NCBI RefSeq assembly: GCF_003589595.1
Contig: NW_020653770.1
Coordinates: 3,354,486-3,418,485, forward strand
Source of the DNA: Hyposmocoma kahamanoa
Taxonomy: Eukaryota; Arthropoda; Insecta; Lepidoptera; Cosmopterigidae
Direction of reading: 5' to 3'
Length of the DNA stretch: 64,000 bases
Both the position numbers and the translations under genes were made by a program. The notes below the pieces were generated by a model. That model was not told the DNA's origin, did not search any database, and was given only the letters and a program-made list of their open reading frames with translations. Below are positions 22,231-32,100 of this stretch, in pieces. Positions within the stretch are counted from its first letter, which is position 1; every line of letters begins with the position of its first letter.

Positions 22231-23652
22231 GGTAGAGTGGAGTCATCTGTCTATTATATATAAAAAATAATAGTATGAAGACGCTGGGCTAATCATGATG
22301 TATTTAAATCACATAACTCTTATAAACAACATTTATAAACTCACCTTAAAGCCAGTAGAAGTTTCAGAGTAGTCTACTTTATCAAAGAATTTGGGTAAGA
22401 CTTCCGACATTTACAATTACAATGCTTTTCAAACCAGACTTGTGTATTATACTCTCGAAGGTGGTGTATATTTTATAACGCTGAAAGCTAACTTTCAAAC
22501 TTTGTGTGCTAATAAAGTTATTTCCTGCTATTAATACCAAAATGATGATGAAAATTTTATTTGTTACTATTTTCTCCTGTTTTAGATTGTGTCCGTGGAT
22601 TTGTGATATTTGGTACTTACAAAAATTCTCCATTTTCAAACTAATCACTGTGATTTAGGTAAGTCTGTGATAAGCATATAGTCAGATTTAGATCAATCTA
22701 AAGGAAAACAATAGCTAATTATTGTTTTTGAAGCCGCTGCATATGGTTAGCTTGTTGATCGGACTATTCGGTCAAATAGCCGATGGGTTTGTGTCCTTTT
22801 GTTTAGTCAACTATTATAGTTGAGAACTACGTGACCAGACTGGTCTAATAAGGAAAACCTCTGCTTGTCTTCTGTACAAATTACGTACAGTTTTAAAAGT
22901 TTTTGAACAAGTGCTGCAATTTTCATTTGTCCACACTTAATCCAGAAATTTGAAACCTAAGGCCTATTAGTAATTAAATGCTTGAATACTAGGGCTACAG
23001 TATATGGATGAAACTTGTGAAAAGTAGTCTAAATTGAAGACAGCGTTCCCTTTGGGTATGATTATGCTAATACGTTGGATCTAACAAAGAAAGTCTCAAA
23101 CTGTACCCTCTACTTTATCTTTTCCCTTGTTACTTCAAGGTTCAAATAATAAGTGAAAATATATATCGCACAATTGCCAGAACAATATGTTATCTCCAAA
23201 ACATCGATTTTACAGTACATCGATTTTAAACTATAAAAAAGTAATAAAATCTAAATTCTTATGTCATTGGCATCAGATCTTAGAAATACATATAAATTAA
23301 CTTTTCTGATGTATTAAAAATACCTTTCATTGTATTGTTTCAAGACAGGAATTAAAAAAAAAAAAAACACATTTCACATTTTATCAATGTAAAGAAATAA
23401 ATGAATATGTCACTTTGTAGATGATATAATTTTCTACAAAAAACACGTTGTTCAAATTAAGATGTTTATTTTAAAATTGGTAGTAGCGAAGGAAAAACGC
23501 AGTAACACAAAAAAACCCAGTGACTTTTTTTTTGTTTCATGATTTATTCACATTCATAGTCTAAAAATATAATAATTTGTTTAGGTATTATACGGTATTT
23601 TATACAACAGTGAAATTAATAATAAAAACAATCAATAAGTTAATTATTATAA
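22231..23652. other. Long AT-rich spacer
   Basis: No recognisable gene or shared repeat. The minus-strand frame at 22382-22648 (88 codons) has no motif. An A-run of 14 lies near 23354. Confidence 0.4.
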
Positions 23653-23832
23653 CTAACCTTCGATGAATGATGAATCACTGCTTGATGAACAAGTTGATGA
23701 ACTACTCGATGAACAACCGCTGCTACTAACAGAATTACGACGTTTACGGATGTTGATCCTCCCTTTGATGTAATGAACAATATCTAAATTACAGCGGTAT
23801 TGCTGCGTCTCCTGTCCGCCAAAATACGGACT
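23653..23832 (-). CDS. Serine-rich open frame, unknown (possible C-terminal exon or TE protein end)
   Basis: I do not recognise this. The minus strand is open for 59 codons and stops with TAG at 23653-23655. The N-terminal part reads 'GGQETQQYRCNLDIVHYIKG' and then 'RINIRKRRN'; the last 28 residues hold 16 serines, two cysteines and end 'DSSFIEG'. The serines use TCA, TCG, TCT, AGT and AGC interchangeably, which a simple DNA repeat would not do, so this was probably translated at some time. There is no start codon; a possible acceptor ('GGCGGACAG') lies at the 5' side. It could be the end of a transposon protein or a last exon. No partner exon was found. Confidence 0.35.
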   Translation of the reverse strand, partial: SPYFGGQETQQYRCNLDIVHYIKGRINIRKRRNSVSSSGCSSSSSSTCSSSSDSSFIEG

Positions 23833-24639
23833 TTACTTCTTTCAGAGTCACGCTAACGCGCGGTTGATCCGCAGTCGATTTGTCTATTTCGAGAAATACT
23901 TTCACTAACGAGTGAAAGTATGTGTGTGTGAGAATATAAAGTTAAGACGTTAAAGGTTTTTCAAATGGAACTGTGGAACAATCGGTAAGTGAAGCCTATG
24001 CTTATTCCTGGAAATTTTTATTTCGGCATCGTCCGACACAAGCGGCGCGTACTATAATATATATGTAATATATCTTTAGACAATCTGTCCAATGGTATAT
24101 TTTATAAATATAGCGTCCTACTTTAAATAATAAAATCTTTTTCTATTAATTACCACTAAACATCAATCACATCAATAATCTACCTTAAGAGCTCTCATGC
24201 CAAAAAAGTTTTGAAGTTGGCTCCGCCCAAATTTGTGATACAAATATATGCCTGAAGTTCGCGTGACATGCGACAGGAGATGTTGAATTTTGCGCATTAA
24301 AAGTGCCAAATTCGTTTTAGCGGAATAACTCTAAAACTAAAGGGATTAAAAAAATCCGTAGTGACAGTTCTTGATCATGCATAAATATAATTAATTATCT
24401 AATTTTTGTCCTAATAACCTGTAGCATTTCGAGAATGAATCGAAAAAATGTGAAAATTAGAGGTCATTTCGTGATTTTTACCTATCGAGGAAACTTTATT
24501 GTTTTATGTTTCTGATTAGTGTCTATGCTTGAATATATCGTGTAGTTACTCATACAATATTTTATTTTTAACTTTAAAGTGGATATACCCCTCTAAAATC
24601 AAATCGAAGATTAGGAATTTTTCCTCTGCTCCCTTCTTA
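23833..24639. other. Non-coding spacer
   Basis: Contains a short hairpin 'ACTTTCACTAACGAGTGAAAGT'-like (arms of 9 bases at 23898-23919) and otherwise AT-rich DNA. Confidence 0.4.
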
Positions 24640-25690
24640 AGTTTCAAACACATTTTGTGTAATGTTTGCCGACAACGTATCTTTATTATTTGAATGTGAA
24701 AACAATGATCATAATAGTATTACCAAAATTAACGATTCTTTTGATATTATGAAACACTGGGTCGTGAAACACAATCTAGAAATAAATTTCAAAAAATACC
24801 AAAATAATTCAATTTCGAGCACATCAAAAGCTATCATTAGATTTGAATAAAATTGCAAATAGTCTGAATATAGAAGAAACAACACATTTTACACTATTGG
24901 GAATATTACATTGGAATCACATTTAAATTGGAAAAACCATATTGAAATGACTAAATCTAAATTGTCCAAGTTTATTTACGCGCTAACCGTTCTAAAAGCC
25001 AACACCAAACGCGAATGTGCACTCTTCGCATACTATCATATGTATGTGGTTACGCTACGGCTTCATTATGTGGGGCCATAGCACCGAAGCAAATGATCTT
25101 TTTATCATCCAAAAGAAATTCCTACGCATCATAAACAATATACGCCCAAGAGATATACGCAGGCCACATTTTATAAATGAAAAAATGTTGACTCTTCCGT
25201 CTATACACAACTTGGAAGCTGCCATGTTTTTAAGACAACATTTGGACCTTTTTAAGTTCATAGAAAGCACACGCCGAGACACAAAGCTCGTATTACCAAC
25301 TCCAAAATTGGAAATGTTTAGAGATAGCCCACTCTATAGATGTATATTATTTTATAATAAAATACCAGACGCCTTCAAGAAAGTAAAGTGACAACACGTT
25401 TAAAACCAAACTGAGGTCTCTCTTGTTAAATGGATGTTACTACAGTGTGGGCAATAAGCCCAAATAGTCCAGTTTCTGATATGTAATTTTAAGAGTATTT
25501 AATAGTCTATAGTCTATTAATGTTAATTACAATATGATATATGTATTTCCTTCCTAATTATTATTATTATTTTTATCTTTAACAATAATTAATAGCTGCA
25601 CCCCAAAGGGGTATGTATGTAATTATTAATCTTTGTACCTACATTGTTTGCAAATAAATAAATACATAAATATATACATTGACTATAACA
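24640..25690 (+). pseudogene. Non-LTR retrotransposon, end of reverse transcriptase and C-terminus
   Basis: The frame at 24662 reads 'MFADNVSLLFECENND', the reverse-transcriptase active-site box with the second catalytic Asp of FADD changed to Asn. It continues 'SFDIMKHWVVKHNLEINFKK' as in jockey-like enzymes. After frameshifts, 25017-25391 reads 'RYGFIMWGHSTEANDLFIIQ', 'KKFLRIINNI' and ends 'FYNKIPDAFKKVK', the C-terminal region. The A/T-rich 3' part ends in AAATAAATAAATAC near 25660. It lies directly downstream of the transporter's last exon, in the opposite orientation. Inactive. Confidence 0.75.
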
Positions 25691-25893
25691 ACATGGACTT
25701 CAAAGATATTAAGAATAATAAAAGCATTAAGGAACGAAATAACAGGCATTCTAACACCAAATTCATTAATATGCTGCCGAGAATACAATATTCTTTACTG
25801 TACAGATGAATAAAACACACAGATAAACAAAAAATTAAAGACAAGAATGCAACAAGCGACCCTTATGATAGGTATTAAACCTTTCCGGGCATC

Positions 25894-25899
25894 TTTATT
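25894..25899 (-). promoter_or_regulatory. Probable polyadenylation signal of the transporter gene
   Basis: AATAAA on the minus strand, about 34 bases after the TGA stop at 25933-25935. Confidence 0.5.
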
Positions 25900-25932
25900 T
25901 ACAAATCTTATTCTATGAGCGAAACCATGCCT

Positions 25933-26151
25933 TCATTTGCTCAACTCCAATTCGATTTCCTCAACGCTCTTTCCCTTGGTTTCAGGCAAAAAGATAATAA
26001 TAAACACCACACTAAATAAATTTAAAACACTGAAGATGTAAAACACGTAATGGATGCCTACGGCGTTGGTGATAGGGGCGAAGATGATGAGTTGAACGAA
26101 ACTGACACACCAGGAGATGCTAACTATCATGGCTATTATTTTTGCTCGGAT
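25933..26151 (-). CDS. Transporter exon, last (helices 11-12 and C-terminal tail)
   Basis: Acceptor 'TTTCTTTCCAG' precedes 'IRAKIIAMIVSISWCVSFV'. Residues 367-438 include two membrane segments and end 'PETKGKSVEEIELELSK' before TGA. Confidence 0.9.
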   Translation of the reverse strand: MRAKIIAMIVSISWCVSFVQLIIFAPITNAVGIHYVFYIFSVLNLFSVVFIIIFLPETKGKSVEEIELELSK

Positions 26152-29100
26152 CTGGAAAGAAAATATTTAATGTTCACATGATTTAAAATTACCAATTACA
26201 AAACCGTACGAGATAATGAGTTCATGATATTGAGAATTCGTTTTGAAGGTCAAATTACTAAGCCATCGATTTTATTAATATAAGTAACTATATCAATAGA
26301 ACCGAATATTCAATAGAACCGATTCTAGTGATGTATTTGCCATCCATGCCATAATACGATAGTATTAATGGGTACTTCACGAATAAATCGATAGCATTGT
26401 ACCATCGACAGTTATACAGACTACAATAATATTTATTTCGAATTGTTTTTGTCAACATAGGACTTTAGATTGTTTCAATCAGAACCATCATCATTGTTAT
26501 CCTTGTCAAATTTGGTCGTAGTAATTACACCTCTAGTTTTAAAATTAACTATGTTAGTTTGCCCTCTCTTTTGCCGTCAAATTACTACAGTGCCCAACAT
26601 TATGTGAGCATTCTGGACATGTGATGCCACTAATATATTATGCGCAGAAAATGGTTGCTGACATTTTGACATTCAAAGTATCAATCACGCTAAATTTTCG
26701 AATGTGAATTAAAAAAGAACACAAAAACTTACTTGGAAATTAAACATTTCAGACATCATAATATAAGGCACGGGACAAATACCAGCAGCGTAGAACGCCA
26801 ACGCCAAAATTATGCACGCAACTGTCAGCCATCCAGGAGGAAATATGCCGTGACACTGCAGATGAATGATGATTGCTAGGGAGATTAGGCAGATGGCTAC
26901 GCCGATTAATCCAATCGATGACAAGGTCTGAAAGAAACAAGAAACTGACAAAAACAAAAAGGAACTAATTTTGAGACTTTTGGTAATCAAGTTCATCGTA
27001 CATGTTAATAAAAGTAAAAGGAAAAAAACAGCGAAAATTTAAATAAATAAGGACATAACATTACAAAAATTGATTTAAAAAGAAAATTAAACTTACCTTT
27101 CTCCCAAAACGTTCAATACAAGCCATAGATACGAAAGCTGCCAGAACCATTATAACGGGAAAGCTCAAAGTTTGCAACTCAGGATTCAAGGTGACTCCTG
27201 AAGATACCATGATGGAAGACGCATAGGTAATAATAGAGGTGCACCCGTTGAATGCTGTGATATTGAGCATTACGGTCATAAGCAAGGCACCGCGACGCCA
27301 GGGTTTGTGCATCCCTAAAAATATTGCAACTATTTTATAACAAGTCAATGTTGCATTCTAGCATAAATAAAAATACCAAACATGAAAAAATAATATTAAC
27401 CACCAGGCGATCTTTTTGTTTTGAATTGATTTTTTTTTTAATTGAATATTACAGACAGTTACCAAGCAATAGTATCTCTCTGTGCACTAGGTTTAGTCAT
27501 TCTGTGATCGTTAACCTGCTTGATACGCGTAACTATCATGTCACATTTAACTGTTCCACAGCGTTACAATTATGCAAAGAATGATAAAAAGAATTATTTA
27601 TGGACGATTCAATACTTATTACCACGTAAGGTACGTACAAATAGTTTTCAAAGACACATTAGGTATAGATTTGAAATACACATCTTCGTTTCTTAAACAC
27701 TGGAATTCATTTTGAACGGGTTTGTCATTAATATCCAAACGTCGAAGTAAAGCAATGGTTGCAATAGCTTCCTGCAATATAGAAAAAAAAAAAATAGTTT
27801 TAATGCTTATAAGTAAATGGAACTAATTTTAAATGAGTCTACGTCAGAGAAAGATTTTTAGGAGATGGTGGCAATCCATAGTGACATAAAAGGCACCAAA
27901 GTAGGACTGATTACAAAATTGGTACTGGGACCGACAATACTAGTATTTTTTTAGTACAGAATATATTTATTATTATATCGTTATCCGTGTATCTCATTCA
28001 CCTCATATCTCTTGACTTTGACCAAGAATGCGGGTGTCTCTGGAGCCTTTAGCATTACCGCCATGGTTACCACAGGTACTGGTAATGCTATCAATATCAC
28101 TGTTCTGTAATCCAAGTACGGGCCTATTGCGTAAATAAGAAATATACCTGTAAAAAAATATTTTGGCTCTTTTAAGTCCATTAATACTTGGACGATAATT
28201 TTTTTATCTGCAAAAGCTAGCTTTTATCTTTTCCACTAGATACAACAGAAGAATACGTTTATAGTATCTCAAGTACTATCGGAAACTTGTTATAGATTTG
28301 GGTTCTATCTGTAAGTCGGAATTTCTCAGATTAAGTCTTTACAGAAACGCAAGAGACTGGAATAACTTGACTTTATCTGAATTGCAATAGCTTTAAAAGC
28401 ACTTGTAACAGATTGACTTTACTCATTTTGCAATTTTTCGTTGTTATTTCTACATTCTACAGTCTTAAATAAATAAGTCTTAAGTAAATTTTCCTTTTTC
28501 GAGTCAATTACGAGGTAATGATAATAATAATAATAATAATGATTTATTTTCTCAAACACAAACACAAATCTTACATTAAATAGACCCAATGTTAAATATA
28601 TAACCGCTATTTGTGTGAGACTGGAGGCCGTACTAGGTACTAGACCTGTATTACAGCTGACCAGGCTCCTACCAACCAGACAACTCATATTAAATTAATA
28701 TTGAACTATAAGTGTCGAGTGTAAAACGATTCAGTAAATAGTAACGAATAAAATAAAGTAAGTGACATTTTTGTGTGCTGTGAGCCACTCTCTCTCTGTG
28801 TGGGTGAGTATGTGCATGCATGTGTGTGTGTGTGTTAAGTGAGACTTTGTGAGTTGAGAGAGAGTGTGTGTGTTTATATGTGCGTGTGTGCGCGTGTGCT
28901 TGTGAGTTCACGATTGTAAAAATTAAGCAAGAACGGTAATAAGGTTTTCAGTTTCAACATAGTCTAGTTTCATCAACCAATTAGAAATAATATATTTATA
29001 GTCATATCTGCAAAGTTTATAAAATATAAGTAATAAATTTTATTTATGTATGAATAACCATAGGAAATGAAGCTATTTTTCCGGATTTAAACGGCGTATA

Positions 29101-32100
29101 TTTGTTTTTTTAAACAAACCGACGATTCGGGCCCTTTACAGGTCCCATGGTCACGGTTGACTGAGGTGGTACAGTTATTTGTCAATAATAAATTGATCTT
29201 AATAAAAATTCATTCAATAAAATAATTTGTAAAACTTAATATAGCATAAATTGGAATGTTTTCTTTGTAAAATTAAAAATAAGGTAATTAATTAGTAACT
29301 ATTGTAACTATAGTGAAAAAATAGGGTGGTTTGTATCAATATTAGACATAACTGATTAAAGACTGTAACACCTCAGTCAACCGTGACCATGGGACCTGTA
29401 AAGGGCCCGAAACGTCGGTTTGTTTGAAAAAACAAATATACGCGATTTAAATCCGGAAAAATAGTTTCATTTCCTATGTGTAACAATCGCGAAAACCTAA
29501 GAACTCGATATATAAATAACCACACAAAAAACAAAAGAATCGCTGTGCAAAGCTACTACTTGCTGCGAAGGTTGAATCAACAAAATGTTTACGGCGTTTA
29601 TAGAGCACTGAATTTGGGTCAAATTTCATAAGGGAGTGTGCTTTTAAAACTGTATGGAGGATAAAGACTTGGCGAACCGTTAGCACTTCGCAATTTTTGT
29701 GTAAGTTAACAGTGGAATACAGAAATGGTAATTTCCAGCCCACATTCAAAACGGCTCTTTGAGTACGTTCTAATTTGAGAATGTTAGTTTTAGCTGCTCC
29801 ACCCCATCCAGTGGTACAATGAACGAGCAAAGATTGGCAGAGGGCTACATAAACCGTTTTAATGATATTAGAATCAGCGACTTGTCGTAGCTTTTTAAAA
29901 ACAATTGTCAGTTTTCTGAGACGCGAGGAGAGTGCATCAATCTGCGCAAAATACCAAGATATTTAACATAAACAACATTTGCAATTATTGGGCAGTCGCA
30001 GTAATAAATTGAATGAACAATTTTTAAAACAGAATTTGCAGTGGCCTGATTGACATCTTCCATCTCAAACAAGGGAGCAAAGTCAATATTGTCCCTGTCA
30101 CACTCGAGGGAAGAGTAATTTATTTGCCTATATGTTTTGGAAGGGTATGTAAGTTTACAGAATGTGATCAGGAAAAGTAACACGCAGTCATGGTCAGTCA
30201 GTGATGCATTTGCAACATAGCAGAAAGCCGGCTTAAGTGATTTCAAAATCACATAATCCAGATCCAAGATCGTTTACGAGTAGGGAGGAAATGTGCTGGT
30301 AACATGCTATGCCTGGCTAATAAGTTTAAGTAGTTGGTCGAGCGATGATCGACGCTGTCCCTGGAAATATCAATGTTCATTTCGCCGGCTACGATTATAT
30401 TCTTGAACGAGGAGTACATACAGATCACTTCATCATTGGAAGACCGTTGACTGCTCCCCCAACACCAAAATTGATAGACAGCAAGGAGAGTCATCTTAAA
30501 AGATACGAGCGCCTTGAAAAGGTACGACAGCATTTCTGGCAGAGATGGCAGAAAGAATATTTGTCAGAAATGCAACAAAGGACAAAATGAAAGGTCAATG
30601 CAACAAATCTGAGCGTTGGAGATATGGTTTTGTTGGCTGAGGACAATTCCACTTGCATGGAAGCTGGGTCGCGTGCAGCGCCTCATTTTCGGATCAGACG
30701 GCATAGCCAGAGTCGCAGACATCAGAACTAACAAAGGTGAAGTGCGGCGGTTCTTCCATCCGCGGATCCGTCTATATTATAATTGATGCTTCTGATATTT
30801 TGATTGAGTAATTTTAAAGATTTTGTCTTTGGGCGCAATTTTGCGCAATCTTCCATCATGCAAATCGAAAACTCAGCTACCGAAACGGAGTCAAGATCAG
30901 CATTGAAAGAAGTAAAGTTATCGAATGTTAAGTTCTTAAAGATGAGAAGTTATAATGTGGAGGGACACAATAACAGAATATATTATTATTTGAGTGGTTC
31001 GTGTTCGTTTCAGGTGATAGATTGTTGAAATAGTGCAAAATATACAAAGATAGATAAATAGAGTTCATAAAGTATATACAATGTTATTATTTAATAAAGC
31101 CGTTCTTAAAATTGTGTGTAAGTGTGTAGTAGTAGTTAAATAGTCGAGTGTGTACATAATTCAATTCGTAGGGTATAAGTGATAACGTAAAGATACAAAA
31201 ACTGGGTAAAAACATGAATTTTTAGCAGGCACAATGTAGACGTTTTAAGTTTAAGAAAGTCTTCTTCGGAAATTATGCGTGTTGCCGGAGTGTCATATCT
31301 CCTTTTTATGTAAATTTTCCCACATGCTGTCCAACAGCTCTCATAGTTTTCTTTTTTTGCAAAGTTCTGAGCCAGATAAAAAAGATGCCTGCCTCTCGGG
31401 GTTAGCGATTCCGAACCAAAAATTGGTTTTTGTGGTCCAGATGTTCGTAGCTGGGTGGTGTTCAATTTTGCATTCTTATTTGTTTTATTAAAAGTTTTTA
31501 CTGATTTAATTCAACTTTCCTTGATAGAAGAAGAAATGAATTAAACCAGGACCGGATTCGTGACTGTACTTCTAGAATTTAGGCGGTGAATATCTTTTAT
31601 ATTACAACTTTGAATTGGTTGATTCACTGCGCTGCCAATACTCTGCACAATCTCCGTCAAATTGTTCCTATTCTCCGAATCAGAATTGGCGATGTTTCTT
31701 ATCTCCAACATAGCAGAACGTGAGTTTCTTTCTAAAATGTCCGCTGTATTTTCGAGTGTAGAGATACGTTTTTTTAAAGCATCATTTTCTCTTTCAGATT
31801 TATCCAAACTTTCAAGCAATTACTGATTTTTTGGAGAAGAATTCGATGGATTTTTGGATTTAAGTATTTTGGAGCAGCATGTTACTCATAGTAGTATTTA
31901 AGGAGTGGAATTTGGCGTTTTGTTTACTTTCAAAATTTGCAAACAACTTGTTCATTTCACTCATTAAAGCTCTCGAGTCCGACACGTCATCGCAAAATTT
32001 TCGCTTCGGTCTTCGTATAATACTGGGAATACTTTCAGCACCATCGTTTCCGTACATTAAGGGGCTCGCACCACTGCCAGGGTCAGTCGTAAGGTCCGGA

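Noticed and set aside
28690..28911. Thr/His-rich 73-codon protein
   Set aside because: It is a translated GT/CA microsatellite.
29340..29440. Possible hammerhead ribozyme in the Penelope tail, because of its 'CCGAAACGTCGG' box
   Set aside because: Penelope-like elements can carry hammerheads, but the required CTGATGA core is not present at the right distance in any of the tail copies here.
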